Source of the DNA: Deltaproteobacteria bacterium
Lineage (GTDB): Bacteria > Desulfobacterota > DSM-4660 > Desulfatiglandales > Desulfatiglandaceae
Length of the DNA stretch: 7,005 bases
Direction of reading: 5' to 3'
Assembly (NCBI GenBank): GCA_003646995.1
Contig: QMLZ01000150.1
Span: 1-7,005, forward strand
Position 1 is the first letter of the stretch. Each line of letters begins with the position of its first letter. Below, one piece after another: positions 1 to 6,279 of the stretch. Position numbers and translations under genes: made by a program. The notes below the pieces were generated by a model. The model did no database searches. It saw only the letters and a program-made list of their open reading frames with translations, and was not told where the DNA came from.

Positions 1-160
1 GGCGCGAATAATATTATGGCTGGAAGAGGAGACGGAGTTGGCGGATGCGAACAACGACGGGCGAGTAAGCGTAGCGGATATGACGCAAATCGGACTGATT
101 ATTCTGGGCAAGGAGAGTGAGCTCACTATACTTCAGTATATTGGATATCCACCCGATGAC
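1..160 (+). CDS. Dockerin-repeat N-terminal part of a substrate-binding protein (5' partial, frameshifted)
   Basis: This frame (codons starting at position 2) is open from the window edge, so the gene begins upstream; a TTG at 38 is only an internal codon. It reads ARIILWLEEETELAD and then a calcium-loop motif, DANNDGRVSVAD, encoded at 44-79, with Asp, Asn, Asp and Asp at the usual ligand positions. It continues with IGLIILGKE. The pattern of RIIL..L-E-E-T, an Asp/Asn loop and another LIILG helix is that of two tandem dockerin type I half-repeats, the first cut by the window edge. The following residues ELTILQYIGYPPD lead into the binding-protein domain, which continues in the next frame (+1 base) from about 159. 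The frame itself runs on as nonsense to a TAG at 260-262. Any signal peptide or lipobox would lie outside the window. Dockerin identification is by motif; that it belongs to the downstream protein is inferred from contiguity and family architecture. Confidence 0.6.
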
Positions 161-1088
161 GGTCTCTATGCCGATAGAGAGGATAGTTGCCATAGGAGGA
201 ACTTACGGACCCGAAACGCTCTGTGCCTTCGAGGCGCAGGACAGAATCGTTGGAGTTCTTAGCTCGGCAAAGCAGCGAGGAGAACTTAGAACCTTCTTGG
301 AGGATAAGACCGTAGTTGGAACAAGCAGCTTCACTTGGAATATTGAAAAGATCGTGGAACAGGAGCCTGATATTGTGCTTGCGTATGCGTTCAGGTTTTT
401 TCCGGACTATGAAGAACAGCTGGACGCCTTTGGCGTTCCATTAGTCCAGATGGATTTCCACGCACCGGCGAAGTATTCTAAAGAGACTAGAAACTTGGGA
501 TGGATATTGAACGAGCAAGAAAGAGCAGAAGAGCTTGTCAACTTCGAGCAGCAACACATAGACCGCATAAAAGAGAGAGTAGAGGACTTGGAACCTGGGG
601 AGAAACAACGAGTATATTTCGAGTGGTACAAGGATTATCAAGCGGTAGGTTCAGGAACTGCAAACCACAATGCCATCGTCGTCTGCGGTGGTGTTAATAT
701 TTTTGAGGACGAGACAGGGTATCCAACGATAGACCCTGAAGCGGTGCCTGCGAGAGACCCTCAGGTAATTATTAGGTGTTGTAATGAGAAAGACATCTTT
801 GGATACGATGCGACCGACACGGCACCGCTTGAGGAGAAGAGAGACGGTATTTTGACCCGGGACGGCTGGGCTGACATCGATGCGATTACGAGCGAAAGAG
901 TATATCTTCTCAGCACTTATAGCCACTCAACGCATACAAGCGTTTTTTATTCCTACATTGCAAAGTGGCTGCATCCAGAGCTGTTCGAGGATATAGACCC
1001 GGTGGAGGTTCACAGTGACTGGTTCGAGGAGTTCCTCGGCATCGAGTACAAGGGCTTGTACGCATATCCGTCCTACCCAGTGCCATAG
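117..1088 (+). CDS. Iron-complex/cobalamin-type ABC transporter substrate-binding protein (Peripla_BP_2, BtuF/FepB-like)
   Basis: The domain begins TVSMPIERIVAIGGTYGPETL (from about 159), the usual opening strand of class III periplasmic binding proteins. It continues with a DRIVGV segment, LEDKTVVGTSSFTWNIEKI, and EQEPDIVLAY followed by GVPLVQMDF, the typical end of the first lobe. A long charged linker helix comes next (about residues 140-165 from the GTG at 117). The second lobe has NIFEDETGYPTIDPEAVPARDPQVII and ends with YIAKWLHPELFEDIDP and a C-terminal helix. Such proteins bind ferric-siderophore, haem, cobalamin or molybdate complexes outside the cell and deliver them to an ABC permease; the ligand cannot be told here. 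The GTG at 117 and ATG at 168 are formal starts only: AGGAG sits 1 nt before the GTG, too close to serve it, and the dockerin part lies directly upstream one frame away. The intact protein most likely begins outside the window and has suffered a frameshift near 155-165. The gene ends TAG-GAA-TAA (1086-1094). No permease or ATPase gene is visible here. Confidence 0.85.
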   Translation: MSSLYFSILDIHPMTVSMPIERIVAIGGTYGPETLCAFEAQDRIVGVLSSAKQRGELRTFLEDKTVVGTSSFTWNIEKIVEQEPDIVLAYAFRFFPDYEEQLDAFGVPLVQMDFHAPAKYSKETRNLGWILNEQERAEELVNFEQQHIDRIKERVEDLEPGEKQRVYFEWYKDYQAVGSGTANHNAIVVCGGVNIFEDETGYPTIDPEAVPARDPQVIIRCCNEKDIFGYDATDTAPLEEKRDGILTRDGWADIDAITSERVYLLSTYSHSTHTSVFYSYIAKWLHPELFEDIDPVEVHSDWFEEFLGIEYKGLYAYPSYPVP

Positions 1089-1142
1089 GAATAAAACAGA
1101 ACACAGAAGCAAGCAGAGAAATAAAGGAAATGAGAAGTTTTG

Positions 1143-1170
1143 GGGAGGATATTTTTTTTTATTTCCTCCC
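1143..1170 (+). terminator. Hairpin with T-tract loop downstream of the binding-protein gene
   Basis: GGGAGGA (1143-1149) is perfectly complementary to TCCTCCC (1164-1170), giving a 7-bp stem with a 14-nt loop that is nearly all T, including nine T in a row at 1152-1160. Archaeal transcription commonly ends at T-rich stretches, so the tract about 60 nt after the stop codon is a plausible terminator for the upstream gene. The unusual placement of the Ts in the loop rather than after the stem leaves open a regulatory role in the cobN leader. Confidence 0.45.
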
Positions 1171-1173
1171 TAA

Positions 1174-1182
1174 TTTTAATAT
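1174..1182 (+). promoter_or_regulatory. Possible TATA box for cobN
   Basis: TTTTAATAT lies about 26 nt before position 1204, which would leave a leader of about 22 nt ahead of ATG 1227 that still contains the ribosome-binding site. The spacing fits an archaeal TBP-dependent promoter, but the upstream bases are not a clear BRE and the whole gap is AT-rich, so the call is tentative. Confidence 0.3.
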
Positions 1183-1212
1183 CGAAAATGAGATAAAAGA
1201 AGGGTTAAAAAT

Positions 1213-1220
1213 GGAAGGTG
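1213..1220 (+). promoter_or_regulatory. Shine-Dalgarno that sets the cobN start
   Basis: GGAAGGTG ends 6 nt before ATG 1227 and resembles the archaeal GGAGGTGA consensus. It overlaps the in-frame GTG at 1218, which would add only three residues, so ATG 1227 is the better start. Confidence 0.65.
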
Positions 1221-1226
1221 CTACAA

Positions 1227-3776
1227 ATGAAAAAAGCAAAAATAGGGATAATAGAAGGTTATGGCGGGGCAATATTGCAGACAATCGGGAATGCGGTGCG
1301 AGAACTTAACGAGCAGGGTTGGGGTTGTAGTTTTGAAGTGCAGGCAAGACATCAGGCAAACGAGATAGAGGAAAGGTTCTTTCAGTGGCTCAAGGACGAA
1401 GCGGATGCGATATTATTGCATCTCAATACCGCGGATGAGAGTTTTGAAAGAATCAAGGAGCTCGTCTCAAGTCCCAGCCTCAGCGTCCCTGTCTTCTGTA
1501 TGCAAGAGGGGTTGAGCAATGTTCCCTTGGATGTGCTTGCAGTTGCTAAACAGTACCACCTGCACGGCGGGCTTAAGAACACGAAAAATCTTCTGCTCTT
1601 CCTGGGACAGTACTGCGGTAAAATTACGGGAGAGGTGCCGCCACCCGAGGAGCTTCCTTGGCAGGGAATTTACCATCCCGACGCCGAGGGTATAAAAATA
1701 TTTGAATCGTTGGAAGGCTACAACGCGTGGTACGATGGCAAGCACAAGGACAAGCAGCAGCCCACGGTTGGTCTGTTGTTGTTCCGCACTGCTTGGCTCG
1801 AGGGGGACACAGCGATGTGGGACGCGGTGATAAGGGAGTTTGAGGGAAAGGGGGTGAAGGTGGTTCCTGTAATTTCACGCGGGTTTGAGGACAAGGATTT
1901 TGGGATAGAGAAGAACGACGCTATTTTGGAGCGTTATTTCATCGCTGACGGGAAACCTGTTATTGACCTTCTTCTCAATTTCCAAATGTTCTTCTTGGTT
2001 CCGAGAGTGATTAAAGGGTGGGGCGAGCATTCTACGGGGGGAATTGAAATATTAAAGAGGCTGAATGTGCCGGTTATTCAGGCGGTGAGGTCTTATCACA
2101 GGACTTTAGATGAGTGGAAGGAGAGCGGAGAAGGGCTTGATCCAACAGGGATCGTGATGAACGTTGCGATGCCGGAGTTTGACGGAATCATTGAGCCAAT
2201 CCTAATTGGTGTAGTAGAAAAAGCAAGGGACGCAACAGTCGGCGGAACTTACAACAAACACGCACCAGTTCAGGAGCAGGTAGAATACTTGGTTGCGAGG
2301 TGCATAAAATGGGTTCGGTTAAAAGAGACGCCTGTCTCTGAACGTAGGGTCGCTTTCATTCTGCACAACCCCCCATGCAAGAGCGTAGAAGCAACTGTCG
2401 GCACGGGGTTTGGATTGGACACGCTGGAGAGCGTGGTTCGGATATTTCATCGGATGGAAAAAGAGGGCTATTCTTTGGGCGACTGGCTGCCGGACAACTC
2501 GAAAGCGTTGATTGACGAGATTATGGAACGGAAGGCAATCAGCGAGTTCAGGTGGACGCCTCTCTCCGAAATAGTCAAGAAAGGCGGAGCAGCAGCGATG
2601 CTGGACCGAGGGGAATATTTGAAATGGTTCTACGAGTTCCCGGAGAGCGCTCAGAATGAAATCATCGGAACGTGGGGCGACCCGGCTTCGGATTTCTCCA
2701 AATCCGAGGAAGAGCAAAGCGAGACCGAGGCAGCAGAGGAAATTAATTGGGCAAAACTGAGTATGAGTTTATACGACGACAAAATCGTTATTCCGGGCAT
2801 AAAATACGGAAATGTCTTTCTCACGGTTCAGCCCAAGCGCGGGTGTGCGGGCGCGAGGTGCGACGGTGAGGTCTGCAAGATATTGCACGACCCGACCTGC
2901 CCGCCGCCGCATCAGTGGCTCGCCGTGTATAAATGGATAGAAAAGGAGTTCAAAGCAGACGCAATCGTTCATGTCGGCAAACACGGTTACATGGAATTCT
3001 TACCCGGGAAAAGCGTCGGGCTCTCGAACGAGTGCTACCCACAAATTTCTCTCTGCACCGTCCCGCACCTCTACATCTACATCGTGAACAATCCGATGGA
3101 GGGAACGATAGCCAAGCGTCGCGGGTATGCTACTCTCGTGGATCACTTGATTCCGGTGATGGCTCCGTCTGGGCTGTACGAGGGATTAGAGGAGCTCGAG
3201 GATTTGCTTGCCCAACACAACAAAGCAAAGACCACGAATGACAACGCACGGCTTCGCTCACTGCTACAACTAATCACGGAAAAAGCAGAAGAAGTGAATT
3301 TACTCAAGGGTCTTGAGGGTAAGGAAGAGGAGGTCGTGGATTACTTGCACGGGCAACTAACGCTGCTAAGGGAGACACAAATCCGAGATGGTCTGCACAT
3401 TCTTGGGGAGGTCCCGAGTGGCAAGAATCTCGCAAATCTTCTGGTCTCGATACTTCGATTTGACATTGGCGAGCAGCCCTCAATACGAAGGGGCGTTCTT
3501 GAATGCAGGGGCTTGGATTACGAAGAGGTCATTGAAAATCCGAGTGTGTTAAGCAACGAATTTGGGAGAACGAACGGGGAACTCTTGGACGAGAGCATGA
3601 GGATGGCTGTCAAGATCTTTGAAGAGATTTTTTCAGGCGTAGAAGCAGAAGCCGCGTCCGAGCCGTTAGCCACCGTCACTGAGAATGAGATCTTCTCAAC
3701 TTGCAAAGAAATAATCGGGTGCGACCTCAAAAAAGGTTCGGAGGAATTAGTAAAGGCGGTCAAGTTTGGCTTGTAG
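1227..3776 (+). CDS. cobN: Cobaltochelatase/magnesium chelatase large subunit CobN, N-terminal part up to an in-frame amber codon
   Basis: These 849 residues form the first two thirds of a CobN/BchH-family protein, the tetrapyrrole-binding large subunit that inserts a metal (Co, Mg or a related ion) using an AAA+ ATPase partner in the cytoplasm. Family signatures in order: a flavodoxin-like opening KAKIGIIEGYGGAI; LLLFRTAWLEGDTAMWDAVI near residue 183; VIQAVRSYHRT near 285; NVFLTVQPKRG just before residue 540; HDPTCPPPHQW; and the hallmark HVGKHGYMEFLPGKSVG with His582 and His586. Then come YIVNNPMEGTIAKRR and ATLVDHLIPVM. Cys540, Cys545, Cys550 and Cys558 form a compact cysteine cluster. The frame stops at TAG 3774-3776 after KAVKFGL, in the middle of a conserved region, and the codons directly after it continue CobN in the same frame. 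No CobS/CobT- or ChlI/ChlD-type ATPase is in the window. The target tetrapyrrole (cobalamin, F430 or other) cannot be decided from this sequence. Confidence 0.92.
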   Translation: MKKAKIGIIEGYGGAILQTIGNAVRELNEQGWGCSFEVQARHQANEIEERFFQWLKDEADAILLHLNTADESFERIKELVSSPSLSVPVFCMQEGLSNVPLDVLAVAKQYHLHGGLKNTKNLLLFLGQYCGKITGEVPPPEELPWQGIYHPDAEGIKIFESLEGYNAWYDGKHKDKQQPTVGLLLFRTAWLEGDTAMWDAVIREFEGKGVKVVPVISRGFEDKDFGIEKNDAILERYFIADGKPVIDLLLNFQMFFLVPRVIKGWGEHSTGGIEILKRLNVPVIQAVRSYHRTLDEWKESGEGLDPTGIVMNVAMPEFDGIIEPILIGVVEKARDATVGGTYNKHAPVQEQVEYLVARCIKWVRLKETPVSERRVAFILHNPPCKSVEATVGTGFGLDTLESVVRIFHRMEKEGYSLGDWLPDNSKALIDEIMERKAISEFRWTPLSEIVKKGGAAAMLDRGEYLKWFYEFPESAQNEIIGTWGDPASDFSKSEEEQSETEAAEEINWAKLSMSLYDDKIVIPGIKYGNVFLTVQPKRGCAGARCDGEVCKILHDPTCPPPHQWLAVYKWIEKEFKADAIVHVGKHGYMEFLPGKSVGLSNECYPQISLCTVPHLYIYIVNNPMEGTIAKRRGYATLVDHLIPVMAPSGLYEGLEELEDLLAQHNKAKTTNDNARLRSLLQLITEKAEEVNLLKGLEGKEEEVVDYLHGQLTLLRETQIRDGLHILGEVPSGKNLANLLVSILRFDIGEQPSIRRGVLECRGLDYEEVIENPSVLSNEFGRTNGELLDESMRMAVKIFEEIFSGVEAEAASEPLATVTENEIFSTCKEIIGCDLKKGSEELVKAVKFGL
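3774..3776 (+). other. In-frame UAG codon inside cobN (possible pyrrolysine, readthrough or nonsense site)
   Basis: TAG is codon 850 counted from ATG 1227. The frame before it (from 1227) and after it (to TGA 5265-5267) is identical, and the seven in-frame codons after it read LVPKITR, leading straight into GVGDEITNLSRGFN, a segment that looks like the LVP.I....DEI helix of intact CobN proteins. Counting the TAG as a sense codon gives 1,346 residues, a normal CobN length. The only nearby restart, GTG 3801, has no Shine-Dalgarno and would omit the eight residues after the TAG. What is seen is the uninterrupted frame; pyrrolysine decoding is an inference. Confidence 0.7.
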
Positions 3777-3800
3777 CTCGTTCCGAAAATAACTCGCGGC

Positions 3801-5267
3801 GTGGGTGACGAAATAACCAACCTCTCTCGTGGCTTTAATTCAGAATACATCGAATCTGGAGCACTGACTCGTGGAAAGATAGATGTTCTGCCCACGGGCA
3901 GAAATTTCTATGCAATTGACCCAATGAAAATTCCCACGCGGGCTGCGTGGAGAATTGGGATAAAACTCACTGACGCGTTGTTAGCGGGCTATTTGGAGCA
4001 CGGGGACGAAGGGAAGGACGGGGGGAAGTACCCGGAGAACATCGGGTTCGTGCTCTTCACCTCTGATATTTTCCGTGCTGACGGCGAGGAGGTCTCTCAA
4101 ATCCTTTACACGATGGGAGCACGACCGGTCTGGGGCGAGAATGGGACGGTTAGAAGCGTGGAAGTGGTGCCGCTGAGTGAGTTAAAGAGGCCGCGAATAG
4201 ACTGCACGGTGAGGGTAGGAGGAATTGTCAGAGACACCAGCCCGAACATTATGGAACTGATTGACGAGGCGGCGCAGAAAATCGCGGCATTGGACGAGCC
4301 TGTTGAGATGAATTATGTCAAGAAACACACGGTAGAAAAGATGGAGAGGCTGCTTGGAACCGGGCAGTACGACGAAGCCACCGCACAAAGAAAGGCGAGT
4401 TACAGGGTCTTCGGTATGAAACCGGGTGCTTACGGTGCTGGTGTCAATCTCGCGGTCTTCGCATCTGCCTGGAAGGAAGACAAGGACCTTGCGGATGTTT
4501 TCATTGACTGGAGCGGCTATGCCTACGGAAAGGATGTCTTTGGCGAGGAGAACCACGTCGAGTTCGCGGATTTACTGAAGACTGTGGAAGTAACCTACCG
4601 CTCGCACGAGTCCGACGAGTTCGATATTCTTGACTGCTGCTGCTTCTTCGGCTACCAGGGCGGGTTCACAATCGCTGCAGAAACCATCTCTGGAAAAGAG
4701 GTGCAAGTTTATCACGGCGACACGCGAGACCCTGACAGACCGGCGATTCGCGAGATGAAGGACGAGATTGAGCGGGTTGTCAGGACGAGACTGCTGAACC
4801 CGAAGTGGATTGAGGGGAAGAAGCGGCACGGCTACAAGGGTGCAGGCGACATCTCAAAACGAGTGGACCATGTTTATGGCTGGAGTGCGACGACAAAACT
4901 TGTTGCGGACTGGGTCTTCAATGAGATGGCAGAGCGGTTCGTGATTGATGAGGAGATGCGGGAGTGGTTCAAGGAGAACAACCCGTGGGCGTTAGAAGAG
5001 ATGGGGAGAAGGCTAATTGAAGCCGCGGAGCGGGAACTCTGGAAGCCTGATGCGGAATTGCTGGAGAAGCTGAAAGAACCCTATTTGGTCTTGGAAGGGC
5101 TGATGGAAGAGAAACTCGGAGTTGTTGAGGGCGAGTACCAGGGCGGTGAAATCACCGTGCTTGCGAGAGAGGATGTAGAAGCCTGGAGTGCGAAGGTGAA
5201 GGGCATAGAAGAGGTGTGGAAAAATAGAGAAGGGAAAGAGAGAGAAAGAGAGCTGAGGACTGAATGA
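3801..5267 (+). CDS. cobN: CobN C-terminal part (continuation after the in-frame TAG)
   Basis: This is the C-terminal third of CobN, in the same frame as the upstream part; the open stretch really begins at 3777. GTG 3801 is a formal start giving 488 residues, with nothing like a ribosome-binding site in the 20 nt before it. Landmarks, numbered through the TAG: SGALTRGK and DVLPTGRNFYAIDP (from residue 886), KIPTRAAW, KYPENIGFVLF, GARPVWGENG, RPRIDCTVRVGGIVRD, GAYGAGVNLAVFASAW (from 1067), DWSGYAYG, HGDTRDPDRP, LLNPKWIEG, HGYKGAGDISKRVDHVYGW and a DWVFNEMAERFV segment. All are standard CobN blocks. Where most homologues have an acidic/aromatic stretch before GG, this one has DCCCFFGYQGGF with three consecutive cysteines (1137-1139). 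The protein ends in a highly charged tail and its TGA overlaps the next start codon. The part alone lacks the HVGKHG block, so it is unlikely to be a chelatase subunit by itself unless it associates with the N-terminal half. Confidence 0.9.
   Translation: MGDEITNLSRGFNSEYIESGALTRGKIDVLPTGRNFYAIDPMKIPTRAAWRIGIKLTDALLAGYLEHGDEGKDGGKYPENIGFVLFTSDIFRADGEEVSQILYTMGARPVWGENGTVRSVEVVPLSELKRPRIDCTVRVGGIVRDTSPNIMELIDEAAQKIAALDEPVEMNYVKKHTVEKMERLLGTGQYDEATAQRKASYRVFGMKPGAYGAGVNLAVFASAWKEDKDLADVFIDWSGYAYGKDVFGEENHVEFADLLKTVEVTYRSHESDEFDILDCCCFFGYQGGFTIAAETISGKEVQVYHGDTRDPDRPAIREMKDEIERVVRTRLLNPKWIEGKKRHGYKGAGDISKRVDHVYGWSATTKLVADWVFNEMAERFVIDEEMREWFKENNPWALEEMGRRLIEAAERELWKPDAELLEKLKEPYLVLEGLMEEKLGVVEGEYQGGEITVLAREDVEAWSAKVKGIEEVWKNREGKERERELRTE
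5255..5258 (+). promoter_or_regulatory. Shine-Dalgarno for the coupled membrane-protein gene
   Basis: GAGG inside the last codons of cobN ends 5 nt before ATG 5264. With the ATGA stop/start overlap it points to translational coupling and supports this start. Confidence 0.5.
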
Positions 5268-6268
5268 CGCTCGGAGAGGTTTTTCCTGTGCTGGTGAGTG
5301 CGGCGGAATTGTCACTGCATTTTCTCAGTATTACAGTGCCGTTTATGGTGCTTGGGGTGATTTTCGCGGAACTAATCGTTGCGTTGAAGTTAGTGGATAA
5401 AATATCTTTCATAGCGAGACCGCTAACGAACTTCGCTCATTTGAGTGACGAGTATGGCACGAGTTTTTTGGCTGCGTTTGTCTCCCCGGCGTCCGCCAAT
5501 TCTATGCTCGCCGCCTTTTACAAGGATAAAATAATCGAGAAGCGTGAGTTGTTCATCGCGTCAATGATGACTTCTTTCCCCGCGATTGTGATGCACTGGC
5601 GCCCAATGCTTCCTGTTTTGGTGCCTCTGCTTGGCGTTACAGGGATAATTTATTTCTGCATCTTAATGCTCGTGGGCTTGATAAAGACCTCGCTCATAAT
5701 CTTGGCTGGCAGGTTTCTCTTGGTCAAGAAAAAGAAGGGCAGCGACTGCGTCTCTGCAAACAACCCCGGCACAAACAGTCCAAACACAAACAGCCCAAAA
5801 GAGAAACGCCCGCGGTTAAAGGACGCTCTAAAAATGAGTTTGCACGCATCGAAGAAGACGATAAAACGAATACTAATGGCGACCATTCCAATAACATTTC
5901 TCGTCTTCGTCTTACTCACAATTGGCGTTTTTGACGCCCTCGCGTCTTATCTAAGCGGAGCTAGTGCTTATTTCCCGATACCCGCAGAGGGCTTGGGCAT
6001 AATTGCGGTGCAGTTCGGCAGCTTCATTGCTGCTGTAACCGTAGCCGGAAATATTTTGTCAAGTGGCGTGCTCACAGGTAAGAACATAATTCTAACGCTC
6101 TTGGTTGGCGATGTGCTCAAAAGTCTTCTAACGATGGTCAGGTTCTTGACGCCGTATTATGTCGGGATATTCGGTCCAAAGAACGGGCTGCAGATAATGC
6201 TTCTCTCCACGACTGTTAGAACAGGAATAATGTTGGTCGTGATTTTTGTGTTGGCGTTATTTTGGTGA
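5264..6268 (+). CDS. Nucleoside-recognition (GATE)-domain polytopic membrane protein
   Basis: A 334-residue membrane protein with about eight hydrophobic segments, roughly residues 17-40, 63-85, 100-122, 126-154, 205-226, 243-265, 274-296 and 310-333. It forms two halves separated by a hydrophilic loop (155-200) rich in Lys, Asn, Pro and Ser. The first half has SFLAAFVSPASANSMLAAFY and MMTSFPAIVMHWRP, the second IIAVQFGSFIAAVTVAGNILSSGVLTG; this internal duplication with small-residue-rich helices matches the nucleoside recognition/GATE family (PF07670), related to SpoVMA-like and FeoB-gate modules. Members are thought to be transport gates, but the substrate of the archaeal stand-alone type is not known. 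The start codon overlaps the cobN stop (ATGA), so it is in the same operon and probably made in step with CobN. A role in moving metal ions or a tetrapyrrole-related solute is inferred only from this coupling. Its TGA lies 11 nt from the end of the convergent toxin gene. Confidence 0.8.
   Translation: MTLGEVFPVLVSAAELSLHFLSITVPFMVLGVIFAELIVALKLVDKISFIARPLTNFAHLSDEYGTSFLAAFVSPASANSMLAAFYKDKIIEKRELFIASMMTSFPAIVMHWRPMLPVLVPLLGVTGIIYFCILMLVGLIKTSLIILAGRFLLVKKKKGSDCVSANNPGTNSPNTNSPKEKRPRLKDALKMSLHASKKTIKRILMATIPITFLVFVLLTIGVFDALASYLSGASAYFPIPAEGLGIIAVQFGSFIAAVTVAGNILSSGVLTGKNIILTLLVGDVLKSLLTMVRFLTPYYVGIFGPKNGLQIMLLSTTVRTGIMLVVIFVLALFW
5770..5799 (+). repeat. 15-bp tandem duplication in the membrane-protein loop
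   Basis: CACAAACAGTCCAAA at 5770-5784 is followed directly by the same 15 bases with one T-to-C change at 5785-5799. In frame it encodes TNSPN/TNSPK in the hydrophilic loop between the two membrane halves, so copy number could vary without harming the fold. Confidence 0.7.
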
Positions 6269-6279
6269 AGAAAAACGAA

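Noticed and set aside
161..262. Continuation of the dockerin frame beyond the frameshift
   Set aside because: From about 161 on the residues lose any domain character while the other frame gives the conserved binding-protein strand, so this tail is out-of-frame translation.
1095..1226. Cobalamin riboswitch ahead of cobN
   Set aside because: The gap is too short and AT-rich and contains no B12-box-like conserved core; only one simple hairpin is seen.
2319..2717. 132-residue minus-strand ORF inside cobN
   Set aside because: It lies wholly antisense to well-conserved CobN coding sequence, has no recognisable domain and no ribosome-binding site; it is a by-product of codon bias.
3801..3803. GTG as the true start of an independent second CobN gene
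   Set aside because: No Shine-Dalgarno is found in the preceding 20 nt, the in-frame codons from 3777 already look like CobN, and the truncated protein would start inside a conserved helix. It is kept only as a formal start coordinate.
3774..3830. PYLIS-like stem-loop after the UAG
   Set aside because: No convincing extended stem could be paired by eye downstream of the codon, and such an element is not strictly needed for pyrrolysine insertion, so it is not used as evidence.
3518..3895. 125-residue minus-strand ORF spanning the in-frame TAG
   Set aside because: It could have explained the TAG as part of an antisense gene, but its protein is Ser/Pro-rich with no domain, and both flanks on the plus strand are clearly CobN.
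4182..4556. 124-residue minus-strand ORF in the CobN C-terminal part
   Set aside because: Antisense to conserved blocks such as the GAYGAGVN region, with no family signature.
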